Shown here in pieces: positions 55,192 through 63,640 of a DNA stretch of 64,000 nucleotides. Position numbers and translations under genes: made by a program. The DNA lies in NCBI GenBank assembly GCA_963841205.1, contig CAWJCH010000009.1:76220-140219 (forward strand). The letters run 5' to 3'. Origin of the DNA: CAWAWP01 sp963841205 (lineage in GTDB: Bacteria; Chloroflexota; Ktedonobacteria; Ktedonobacterales; JADMIN01). How positions within the stretch are numbered: position 1 is the first letter of the stretch; every line of letters starts with the position of its first letter. A model generated the notes under the pieces. It was not told the origin of the DNA and searched no databases. It was given only the letters and a program-made list of their open reading frames with translations.

Positions 55192-56999
55192 GGCGGACTC
55201 GTACCTGTCGAGGGCTCATCCAACGCGCGCAGCCGCATCGAGGCGTCGTGCCGCCACCGCAGGTCGCGCGAGCGGAAGATCCGGCTCGCAAGGCCGGCGA
55301 GGTTCTGCATCGCGCCAACCTCGGGTCCTTGCTTGTCCGCCGTGTTGCGCGCCTTCCAGTAGAGCTCGTCGGCGGCCTCTAGCAGTCGCTCCGCTGGGGA
55401 CTCCTCGCGGATACCAGGGGCCACCACCCGGAGGGCAGCGTACAGGTCAGGCTGGCCGATAATCCGCAGGCACTCCCGGAGCGCCTGCGTTGTCGCCTCG
55501 TCCAGCTGACCCTGGTCGCCACGGGTCTGGCCACTAGTCCGCCGCTCGGCGGACTCCACGAGCAGACGCAGCGAGTCGTCAGTCCGAACGGCCTCATCGC
55601 CGCGAAGCTCTTCGTACTCTTCTTCATACAGGTACCCTCGTGCCAGCATTATCGAGAGGCGGTCCGCGATCAGGTCGCGGCGCCAGTCCAGCAGATCATC
55701 AGCTTCCCGCAGGGCGGCAAGCCGCTCGGCCTCACGGTCTGTTGGGTCCTGCATGACGCGCTGGATCTCGCGCATATAAGACAGGTTGCGCTGTGCCTCC
55801 CTGGTCCCGTCGTGCGTTTTGATCCCCTGCAGTTGGCGACTCCACATGTTGCGCTTTTCACTCAGCGCACGAGCGTATGCGGTATCGTCCCATGGCTCAT
55901 CAGGGGTAAGGCCCAGGAGGTTAAAGAAGTTCGGCCGGACACCGGGCAGCAGCATCGTGATCGTGCCCCGGGTTCTGCTTAGTCCCGGCCGTGCGGATGC
56001 GGCGCTGACGGTAGCCGCGCGCGCCTGCTTGGGTCCCTCCTCCGATGGCACCTGCCCCTGGGCTCGCCTTACCTCCAGCCGTGCGGATGCGGCGTTCACG
56101 GCCGCTGCATGTGCCTGCGGATGATCTTCCCCCAAGGAAACGGACACTCGCCGGGAAACAGCTCCCAGCGTGGTGGCGGCCCTGGTCGTCCTGTCCTGTG
56201 ACCTGCTCGCACGTGCGAGCAGAAAGTCTGCGACGCATAGGTTCTCAAGGCATGCCAGTGCCTGGGGGTGATCGGCTCCGAGGTCTGCGGCGAGTCGGTG
56301 TGCGGCTACCTCAAGGACCGCGGTCGCGCGCTCCTGACCCTCGACCGACTCCTCCACCGTGGCAAGTTCGAATTCGGTAGCGGCCAGGCTCGCGACTGCC
56401 GTCAGGGCGAGCGGATGATCGGACCCAAGCTCCGCGACCCGTGCCCGCGTCGCCTCATTGAGCCGGAAGATAGCCTCGCGCATTCCGGCCCGGTCGCCCT
56501 GTGCCCGCGCGAGACCGAATTCGGTAGACGCCAGCAGGATGCCTGTCGCGGGATCACTAGCGTTCCCGTGAGCACCGCGTGCCTGCGCCAGCCAAAGCGA
56601 GGTCCGCCCAATGTCACCGGCGAGCAGACTGAGAGCGGCCAGGTTCGCCGTGATCCTCGCCTCCAGGCGAGCGTCGTCGTCGGCTGCGGAAAGCGCCTGC
56701 ATAAACAGTTCATGCGCCTGTTCGTAGTCGCCGTGCTTTGACGCCAGCGTTCCGGCGAGGTTAGGCATTACAGCGTAGTGATCACCGTGCTCGCCGTCAG
56801 CCGGGCGGAGCGCGAGCATCGCCAGCTCTCGCATGCCCATCCAGTCCAGCAGGACGGCAAGGTAAGCACGATCCTCTGGACCGGCAAGGCTGACCAGGTC
56901 AATGCCGCCAAGCAACTGCGCAAGCGCGCTCTTGTCAGCTTCGGAACCGGCGGCGGCTCTCTCCACTGCCCTGAGGATTTCGGTGAACGCTTCCGTCAC
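54990..56999 (-). CDS. TPR protein with J-domain-like region
   Basis: A protein of up to 669 residues. About 40-300 is TPR-like, with repeats ELGSDHPLALTAVASLAATE, DLGADHPQALACLENLCVAD and SLGEDHPQAHAAAVNAASAR. About 355-470 begins VRPNFFNLLGLTPDEPWDDT and continues KRNMWSRQLQGIKT and SYMREIQRVMQDPTDREAER, a helical domain resembling a J-domain (no HPD). The last 70 residues are low complexity and overlap the zinc-ribbon gene, so a frameshift near 55215 is probable. GTG 56999 overlaps the protease TGA (GTGA). Presumed scaffold or sensor of the system. Confidence 0.75.
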   Translation of the reverse strand: MTEAFTEILRAVERAAAGSEADKSALAQLLGGIDLVSLAGPEDRAYLAVLLDWMGMRELAMLALRPADGEHGDHYAVMPNLAGTLASKHGDYEQAHELFMQALSAADDDARLEARITANLAALSLLAGDIGRTSLWLAQARGAHGNASDPATGILLASTEFGLARAQGDRAGMREAIFRLNEATRARVAELGSDHPLALTAVASLAATEFELATVEESVEGQERATAVLEVAAHRLAADLGADHPQALACLENLCVADFLLARASRSQDRTTRAATTLGAVSRRVSVSLGEDHPQAHAAAVNAASARLEVRRAQGQVPSEEGPKQARAATVSAASARPGLSRTRGTITMLLPGVRPNFFNLLGLTPDEPWDDTAYARALSEKRNMWSRQLQGIKTHDGTREAQRNLSYMREIQRVMQDPTDREAERLAALREADDLLDWRRDLIADRLSIMLARGYLYEEEYEELRGDEAVRTDDSLRLLVESAERRTSGQTRGDQGQLDEATTQALRECLRIIGQPDLYAALRVVAPGIREESPAERLLEAADELYWKARNTADKQGPEVGAMQNLAGLASRIFRSRDLRWRHDASMRLRALDEPSTGTSPPWRSTRPSTLHSSRGSWPRRQQRVLTSTSRVATSSRASEAAVGQSRYRPLPPRPGYGLPSGAHTARA

Positions 57000-57853
57000 G
57001 GCTGCTCTCCGGCGTCATCCCCAAGCAGGTGCCGCTCGATGACTCGCAATTTCAAAGCGGTAACGTACTGCTCATCCAAGAGCCCGCGCTTCTGCCATCC
57101 GTCAAGCGCCTCAATCTTCGCATCCGCGATCGTGATGCGAGAACGCACATCACTGCGTGCCGAACGGTACGCCATAGGCCCTGCACCCTCATCGCACGAC
57201 GCGGCGGCATCACAGCCCGAGCTCGATGGCAGGAGGCTGATCAGGTGGCCGAGGTCAAAGTATTTAAAGCGACGGAACACCTCCGAGAGCGTCACCGCGA
57301 ACAACACCATGGACGCCGGCCTGGGCGTCGCATCGTCTGGATAGTGCTCGGGATACTGCTCAATGAGGACGCCGAACAGCTTGCCCTCCCCATCTGGCAG
57401 ACCGCCTTCGATAGGACTGCCGGAGTACCCAGCGTAATCCCCAAGATCCTGAACACACCCGAGTTGCATGGCCTCGACTGAGTCGCCGCCTACGCACCGA
57501 TAGGCAACGGGCACAGCGTCAACCGTGCCGCTGAGGAGCGCATGGCTGAGACTAGGCCGATACGGGTTCCGCCACGCCTGCCCCGCGCTCGCCCGGTCCG
57601 CGCGCGGGATGATGGGTCCGATACCGGACTTCTGAATGTCGATCAGGGCCAAATCAGCCTCAGGGGAACGCCTCAGGACCCGGCCGGGCAGCACCTCGCC
57701 GCCCTCGAATTCAATCTCTACATCCTCGGCATCCTGGACGGTATCCCCCAGGCAGTGATGCGCGGTTAGGACATAGCAGCCGGTCAGCAGGAACCCCCCG
57801 CCCAAGCGAGTGCCATCCCTGGTGATGTTGACCCAGTACCCGGCCACGACCAT
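56996..57853 (-). CDS. Trypsin-like serine protease with C-terminal helix
   Basis: A 285-residue S1-type protease. Triad: His33 (YVLTAHHCLG), Asp67 (SPEADLALI) and Ser144 (DYAGYSGSPI). No signal peptide, so it is cytoplasmic. The last 70 residues form a helical tail (ITIADAKIEALDGWQKRGLL) that may bind partners. It lies 13 bases after the Trypco1-like gene and overlaps the TPR gene. Cytoplasmic trypsin-like proteases with a Trypco partner are a signature of actinomycete conflict systems. Confidence 0.88.
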   Translation of the reverse strand: MVVAGYWVNITRDGTRLGGGFLLTGCYVLTAHHCLGDTVQDAEDVEIEFEGGEVLPGRVLRRSPEADLALIDIQKSGIGPIIPRADRASAGQAWRNPYRPSLSHALLSGTVDAVPVAYRCVGGDSVEAMQLGCVQDLGDYAGYSGSPIEGGLPDGEGKLFGVLIEQYPEHYPDDATPRPASMVLFAVTLSEVFRRFKYFDLGHLISLLPSSSGCDAAASCDEGAGPMAYRSARSDVRSRITIADAKIEALDGWQKRGLLDEQYVTALKLRVIERHLLGDDAGEQP

Positions 57854-57866
57854 TTCCCGACCGCCG

Positions 57867-58172
57867 CTACTCGCGCTCGATCGTCAGCGTCACTTCGAAC
57901 GACGCTTCCGCCGACGCCCTCGACAGCACCACGCCTGCCTCGGCAGTGAGCACGAGACCGAACTTCACCTCGACGCTCTTCATCCTCCAGCCGTCTTTAT
58001 CCTGAACCTTCGCGACCGACTCCTGGACGATCGCTGACGCTTCCTGAACCGCAGACTCGATATCATCAGCTCGGTCCCGAAGTAGCGCCGTCGTACGGCT
58101 GCGCTGCTTAATCTGCCGCGTCCCCGACGAGTCAAGCTCGACCGTCTCGACCCGTACACTAGCCTCCGCCAC
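57867..58172 (-). CDS. Trypco1-like (CU044_2847 family) protein
   Basis: A 101-residue protein. DDIESAVQEASAIVQESVAK (helix) then SVEVKFGLVLTAEAGVVLSR and ASAEASFEVTLTIERE match the CU044_2847/Trypco1 family (VEVxFGLxLxAEAG...). GTG 58172 has GGGGAGGG before it; an upstream GTG/TTG is less likely. Trypsin-co-occurring domains are thought to link the protease with an activating signal. First gene of the five-gene operon. Confidence 0.8.
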   Translation of the reverse strand: MAEASVRVETVELDSSGTRQIKQRSRTTALLRDRADDIESAVQEASAIVQESVAKVQDKDGWRMKSVEVKFGLVLTAEAGVVLSRASAEASFEVTLTIERE

Positions 58173-58509
58173 CAAGCCCTCCCCGACCCCGGTCACTTCA
58201 CGTTGAGGCCACACCCAGAACCGTACATTTCTAGCTCCGGGTCGATCTCATCCATTTTCTGGGGATTGAGTTCGCTCCGCAAGCCCCTCGCCGCGCCCAC
58301 GAAGGTGGTGCAACAAGATGACGGTTTCACTAATCCAGCACCATCAGCAACACCTGTTCCAGCTGTCGAAGGCAGCCTTAAACCCATGAACGTATTAGAC
58401 TGCGCGGAGCCTTGCAATGGACTATTTGGGTGTGTCGACACAGCGTGGCCGAACACCTGGGCGAGGAGGAAGGCGGTGACGGGGGCGTGCAGAGCGGCCG
58501 TCGGCCCGG
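58173..58509. other. Upstream region of the conflict operon
   Basis: No intact gene. It would hold the operon promoter; I see no clear consensus. Confidence 0.35.
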
Positions 58510-58650
58510 TTAGACATGACCATGCATGCAAGGCCGCAGATCCCAGGTCGCGGCGGTGTGCGCTGTGGACGTCGCTGGCCGCGTCCTGCTCGCCATGGCA
58601 GCCGCGACCCGCACCGTGTGGGTGTGGGATCCTGGGACCGGCGAGGAACC
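58510..58650 (+). pseudogene. WD40-repeat fragment
   Basis: Reads VAAVCAVDVAGRVLLAMAAA then TRTVWVWDPGTGEE, one WD40 blade. No start, stop or flanking blades are intact. Confidence 0.6.
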
Positions 58651-58987
58651 GGTCGTGCGCAGGGTTCCCCCTATGCATCGTCAGTACGCAGAACCGGCAG
58701 TTCGGGGCGCGCACGTACCCGAGAGGCTGGCTGATCGCCTCGCGCGCTAAATCGGCAACTTGTTTAGATGTTGCCGTGGGCTTGTGGATGTGTGATCCTC
58801 AGGTCACTGAGCAGGGACGGGCTCGCTCGCGAATCGGCTGCCGTCGCCTCGTCAGGGGTGCTCTGGCTCACGAACGGCCTGCGGCCCGTTCCTGCCGCCG
58901 GTGAGGATGTGGCTCAAGAGAGGTCTGCGCTGCCGGAAGTTGCATTGCCCTCCTCGCCGGAAGCACCCGGTAGCGAGGAGGAACCCC
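58651..58987. other. Spacer upstream of the IS110 element
   Basis: Nothing supported in these 337 bases except GAGGAGGAAC just before the TTG at 58988, which is the IS110 transposase ribosome site. Confidence 0.4.
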
Positions 58988-60028
58988 TTGAGCGACGATG
59001 TGATGATCGCCGTTGACCCGCACAAGGCCAGCAACACCGCGGCCGTGCTGGACCCGGTGACCAAGACCCTGATCGAGACGGCCCGGTTCGCCAATGACGA
59101 TGAGGGCTACGCGCGGCTGGCGGCCTTTGCCCGCAGGTGGCAGGACCGCCGGTGGGCGGTGGAGGGCTGCCGCGGGGCGGGCCGGTCGCTGGCCCAGCGG
59201 CTGGTCGCCGATGGCGAGGTGGTGCTGGACGTGCCGGCGAAGCTGGCCGCCCAGGTGCGGGTGTACTCCCAGGGCCACGGCCGCAAGACCGACAAGGATG
59301 ACGCCGTGTCCATCGGGCTGGCCGCCCTGGACGGCAGCGGGGTCGCCCCGGTGGCGCCCGATGACGTGCTGGCCAGCCTGCGGCTGCTAAGCGACCGGCG
59401 CGAGGAGCTGAGCGCGCTGGCGCACCCAGGCGGTCTGCCGGCTGCACCGGCTGCTCGCCGAGCTCACCCCTGGCGGGATGCGCCGCGAGCTGACGGCAGG
59501 GAAGGCGGAGGCGCTGCTGGCCCGCATCCGCCCCGGCGATGACGTCGCGGCGATCCGCCTGCAACTCGCCCGCGACCACCTGGCCGACATCAAGGCGCTC
59601 GACGCCAGGCTGAAGACGGCCGCAGCCCAGATCAGCACTCTGGTCGCTGCGACGGGCACCACGCTGACCAGCCTGTTCGGCGTCGGCCCGGTGATCGCCG
59701 GCCGGATCCTCGCCGAGACAGGCGACGTTTCCCGGTTCGCCACCAAGGACAAGTTCGCCAGCTACAACGGCACCGCCCCCATCGACGCCTCCTCCGGCGA
59801 GCAGGTCCGCCACCGCCTGTCACGGGCCGGGAACCGGCGGATCAACCACGCCCTGCACATGATGGCCGTGACCCAGATCCGCTATCCCCGGACCGACGGC
59901 CGCCGCTACTACGAGCGCAAGCGGGCCGAGGGCAAGACCCCCAAGGAAGCGCTGCGCTGCCTCAAACGGCAGCTTTCCGACCAGGTCTGCCGTCAGCTGG
60001 TGCGCGACAGGCAAGGCAGAATCGAAGG
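58988..60028 (+). pseudogene. IS110-family transposase, one frameshift
   Basis: Starts at TTG 58988 (GAGGAGGAAC upstream), VMIAVDPHKASNTAAVLD (first Asp), WAVEGCRGAGRSLAQRL (Glu), GRKTDKDDAVSIGLAAL (DD); after a one-base shift near 59420 the C-terminal domain follows: LTSLFGVGPVIAGRILAETG, YNGTAPIDASSGEQVRHRLS and NRRINHALHMMAVTQIRYPR, with the conserved Ser-Ser-Gly. The last stretch runs on beyond 60028 into the DUF2283 gene. Otherwise complete, so it may be active if the shift is an error. Confidence 0.85.
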
Positions 60029-60250
60029 GTGCGGATCACCTACGACCCCGGTGCCGACGCCGCCTACATCTACCTCACCGGCGAGCGGCTCAGCCGCTGC
60101 CGCACCAGCATCCCCGCCGCCCCGCCCGAGGGCGTCCAGGCGTTCATTGTCCTGGACTGGAAAGGCGACCGCCTCGTTGGCATCGAGATCCTCGACGCCA
60201 GCGGCCGCCTTCACCCTGACCTCCTCGACGAGGCGGAGATCCTCAGCTGA
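60029..60250 (+). CDS. DUF2283 protein
   Basis: A 73-residue protein, MRITYDPGADAAYIYLTGER with the family YD...DALYI pattern, then DWKGDRLVGIEILDASGRLH. DUF2283 proteins are small, often associated with toxin-antitoxin-like loci. GTG 60029 has GAAGG before it. The frame overlaps the end of the IS110 transposase frame. Confidence 0.75.
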   Translation: MRITYDPGADAAYIYLTGERLSRCRTSIPAAPPEGVQAFIVLDWKGDRLVGIEILDASGRLHPDLLDEAEILS

Positions 60251-60939
60251 TGCCGGGGCAGGCTGACAGCTGTCTTGCCCGGCCGACTGCGGCCCCGTCA
60301 CCATGGCCACGGACGCGCCGCGCTGCGGGAGGGGCAGGCCGGTGCCTGCCCGTAATTCCTGCCCTAGGGCCCGCCGAGGTCTCCGGGGTCAAGGGTGGCC
60401 GAAGGCCATTTCCGCAGGAAACGCGAAGCGCCCTTGAGGCCGGAGGAGCGGCCCCCGTACCCTTGGCGCGGCGCGTCCCCCGGCTGCCGCCCATCCCGGC
60501 AATAAGCGGCGGCGAAGCCGCCACTTTCTCTCCTACCCCGTCCAGGCCCTTGACAGAGAGGAGCCGTTCGGCGCGGCCTCCGCGCAGAAGGTGACCAGGG
60601 TGCGGTCACTATCCGTGATACCCGCCATGACGGGGTCGCAGGGCAGCAGGTTGGCCTCGTCCGGCGGGCGTGGCTTCGGTAACAGGCTATGGTTATCCGC
60701 TCTGGTGCCGCCCGGGGGCATGGGTTCCAGCGAACCGTGTCCCCACAGAATCCCCACAAGGTCAGGGTCTATGGCGGCATCCCCACAAAAAACCCACGGA
60801 CAATGCGGCACTTCACGGCACAATCCGGCACGGATGCTAAAGTGGTAGCAGAAGGCAACGTCAGGCACTACTCGCCTTTGTGCAGGTGAAATGGGCTGTC
60901 CGGTCCCGGGGTGCAGACGAGGGTCATTTACGACAGGCC
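60251..60939. other. Region without supported gene
   Basis: Long frames on the minus strand have spurious composition. No domain seen. This may be one end of a former integrated element, given the tRNA remnant that follows. Confidence 0.4.
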
Positions 60940-60985
60940 CTCTGAAAAGCGGAAGGTCGGCGGTTCGACCCCGCCCCTGACCACA
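60940..60985 (+). tRNA. tRNA 3'-end remnant (possible att site)
   Basis: The T-arm GGCGG-TTCGACC-CCGCC (60959-60975) and acceptor strand CCTGACC plus ACA are intact, and an anticodon-arm-like sequence lies before. No 5' half with pairing GGTCAGG is found upstream, so it is a fragment. Such 3' fragments are left by integrase-mediated insertion in tRNA genes. Confidence 0.55.
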
Positions 60986-61417
60986 TCTAGTCTCTGACCA
61001 GCGGAAACGCATCCGGCGGAACCTTCGGTGCGTTGGCGGAACCATGGTAGGCCCGCCGTTCGACGCGCATAGCGCTCATCGAGCTTCCGCTTAACGGAAT
61101 TTCTATGTCAGGGGAGACCGCTCCGAGGTAAATCGGCCAGTGCCTCCGAGCGTAAGCCGCCGAAGACATACCAGGCCCGGCCGCATCACGGTCAAGGTCC
61201 CCGGTTCCGGGCGTGAGGGGAGCGCGCGAGTTCGTTCGTGATTGTTTTGGCGGTAGGGCGTGGGGCCGGGGTAGCGGGCCGCAGCTCATCCGGTGGTCTG
61301 CTGCAGGGGAGTGCTGTCCGGGTCGGCGTCCAGTAGCTGGAAGACGAACCAGACCTGGCCGAGGAGGTCGATCTCGGGCTCGCCGAGGTGCTTCACGGTG
61401 CGGCCGAAGGCTGACTT
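60986..61417. other. Spacer, with a possible gene tail
   Basis: Minus-strand codons at about 61293-61417 read SAFGRTVKHLGEPEIDLLGQ, following the amidase's TGA in the same frame, and may be the tail of another gene or amidase read-through. Confidence 0.35.
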
Positions 61418-62607
61418 TCAGGCGCTGCTGTGGGTGTGCTCGGCGGCTGAGGCGATGGCCAGTAGGTCGGCTTCGCGGTTGTGGCGTGCGATCAGTTGTA
61501 GCCCGACTGGTTCCCCTGCGGTGGTCGTCCCGGCCGGGATGCTGATCGCTGGATGGCCGGTGATGTTGAATGCCCAGGTCAGTGCGACGCTCATGGTCTC
61601 GCCGGGGCCGTCATGGCCGTGAGGCGGGTTCGGAGTGACAGGGGTGGCTATCAGGTCGGCCGCGGCGAGCACGCGATCGACCTCTCGTGCCAGGGCTGAG
61701 GACCGGCGCGCGGCGTCGCCAAGGTCGGGATCTGCGTGGCCGCGCAGGGCCAGCCAGCACGGTGCCGGGTCAGGGAACCTGACCGGGACGTCGTGCAGGG
61801 CGACGACTCCGGCTCTGGTGAGCCTGTCCAGGCAGGCGAGCGCGGTCTCGGCGATCCGGTCGAGTGTGTCGGCGTAGCCTAGAGTCGCTGACCACGCGAC
61901 GCGCAGGGACTGCCGCGGGTGCGCGAGTCCTGAAAGCGTGCTGGTTCCGGCGACTGCGTCCAGGTAGGCGGCGGCATCGGCGGCGGTGCGGGCGAGGGGC
62001 CGGCGATGTTCAGCCCGGCCCGGTCACGGGCCGGGACCAGGCCGTTGGTGGGCTTCAGGCCGGTCACGGAGCACCAGGCGGCGGGGATGCGGACGGAGCC
62101 GGCGCCGTCGCTGCCAGTGGCCAGTGGCACCATCCCGGTGGCCACGGCGACGGCCGAGCCAGCCGAGGAGCCGCCCGGGGTCCAGCGGGGATCGTGCGGG
62201 TTGAGGGTGGGGCCTCTGCTGGTGTGACCCCAGGTCTGCCAGCCGGTGCCGAGGCCTGGAACTGAGGTGGCGCCCACCGCGATGCACCCGGCCTGGAGCA
62301 GGCGACGGGCCTGAAGGGAGGTTAGCCCTTCGGATGCCTTAACGGCCAGGGGTACCCCGGCGAGCGGCAGCCGGTCGCCGGCCCGGACGCGGCGGTCGAC
62401 GTCGGCCGCCTGCCTCGCGGCCCGGTCGGGCCAGTACTCGGTAAAGGCCCGCAGGTCGTCGCAGCAACTGATGCGATCCAGCGCTGATGCCGTGACCTCG
62501 CATGCCGAAAGGACACCGGCATGCACGGCGGCGGCGATCTCGGTTGCGGCCATCAGGCCGTGCTCGCGGTCCAGGGCGGGCCGGAGCCGGGATGTCGGCG
62601 TATTCAC
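61418..62607 (-). pseudogene. Amidase-signature enzyme, one frameshift
   Basis: The N-terminal part has PLAGVPLAVKASEGLTS (catalytic Lys), PHDPRWTPGGSSAGSAVAVA (Ser-cis-Ser) and ATGSDGAGSVRIPAAW (Ser nucleophile). A one-base deletion near 62000 moves to the frame reading VLAAADLIATPVTPNPPHGH and TWAFNITGHPAISIPAG, ending HTHSSA at 61418. Full members have about 450 residues; the joined product is about 390. It hydrolyses an amide of unknown identity. GTG 62607 overlaps the FolD-like stop. Confidence 0.8.
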
Positions 62608-63620
62608 AGGGTTGCCTCAGGGTCGGGGTACTCCGGCTGCTGGTGGCGCCAGTGGCCGGGGGCTTCTTGTGATGGAGTGCCCCATGGGGCCGCTCCCGGA
62701 ACCACGGGAAAGCTTATGCGGGCGGCGACTTCGGCGCGTGTTAGGTAAGGAGGCGGGGGCACTGTCCATGCGGTAATGCCCGGATCGGCTTCTTGGCGGA
62801 CGGCGCGTTCCATGAGGACGGCCATCTCCACCGGCCCTACTCCTCCGGGCACAGGGGTGATGTACTGCGGGATGCCGGCCGCGTCGGGGTGCACGTCGCC
62901 GGCAACCCTGCCGTCGGGGCGGGGCATGAAGCCCGAGTCGACGACGAGGCGGTGGTGAGGGCGGACGTGCTCGGGGGTAAGCAGGTGCGGCTGGCCGGTG
63001 GCGGCCACGACAATGTCGGCCTCCCGTACGGCGCGCAGGTCATCGCCCATGTCCAGTGCCCGCGCGGGCAGCCCCTGGGCGGCCAGCAGCCGGATGACCC
63101 CCCGGCCGACGAAGCCGCGGGCTCCCACTACCGCGATGTCGGGGCTGTCGGCAGCGAACGCGGTCACCACGCGGGCGATCCCGTCTGCTGTCGCGCAGGC
63201 AGGCTGTGGCGAGCGGTCTTCCAGCAGCCCGTCAATGTCCTTGGCCGGCGCCAGTCGCTGCACGAGCGGGGCCAGCCGGGGAGGCGGGGGGAACTGGACG
63301 ATGACCGCCGCGACCCGGGGATCATCGCCAAGGGCGTCTATAAGACCGGCGAACTCGGCTACGGGCATGGTCGGGGGCAGCACGCGCAGGTCGGCGTTAA
63401 AGCCGAGCCAGGAGAAGGCCTTGACCTTCTGCGCGGCCGACACGCGGGCGGCTTCCATGCGAAAGCGCCGCACGGGCGGGTCGTCCTCTGCGGCGGCGAA
63501 CCGAAGGATAGCGACCTGCTTGCCAGCGGCCTCAAGGACGCCTCGGTACCGAACGAGTTCCTCGCGAGCTGAGCGCAGCAACGCGGTTCCCGACACACGG
63601 CGGGTCTCAGGCAGGGCCAT
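62604..63620 (-). CDS. FolD-like methylenetetrahydrofolate dehydrogenase/cyclohydrolase (divergent)
   Basis: A 338-residue protein. FolD features: VQFPPPPRL (108-116), KDIDGL (127-132), the Rossmann GARGFVGRGV (167-176) and ITPVPGGVGPVEMAVLMERA (254-273). In the substrate region the usual Y-x-x-x-K is changed (SAAQKVKAF, Gln at Tyr). A C-terminal extension of about 60 residues is Pro-rich. Family enzymes interconvert one-carbon folates; with the amidase neighbour it may act on a modified folate or be a natural-product tailoring homologue. Start ATG 63620. Confidence 0.8.
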   Translation of the reverse strand: MALPETRRVSGTALLRSAREELVRYRGVLEAAGKQVAILRFAAAEDDPPVRRFRMEAARVSAAQKVKAFSWLGFNADLRVLPPTMPVAEFAGLIDALGDDPRVAAVIVQFPPPPRLAPLVQRLAPAKDIDGLLEDRSPQPACATADGIARVVTAFAADSPDIAVVGARGFVGRGVIRLLAAQGLPARALDMGDDLRAVREADIVVAATGQPHLLTPEHVRPHHRLVVDSGFMPRPDGRVAGDVHPDAAGIPQYITPVPGGVGPVEMAVLMERAVRQEADPGITAWTVPPPPYLTRAEVAARISFPVVPGAAPWGTPSQEAPGHWRHQQPEYPDPEATL

Positions 63621-63640
63621 GCGGGATAGGTCCGTCCCGG

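Noticed and set aside
58203..58904. 233-codon plus-strand frame upstream of the conflict operon
   Set aside because: Cys/Arg-rich, no start site; only the WD40 blade in another frame is protein-like.
60940..60985. Complete tRNA gene
   Set aside because: No 5' acceptor half, D-arm or anticodon stem could be found upstream.
60533..61045. 170-codon minus-strand frame with GRGRTADLPLF
   Set aside because: This peptide comes from translating the complement of a tRNA 3' end; it is a known type of spurious product.
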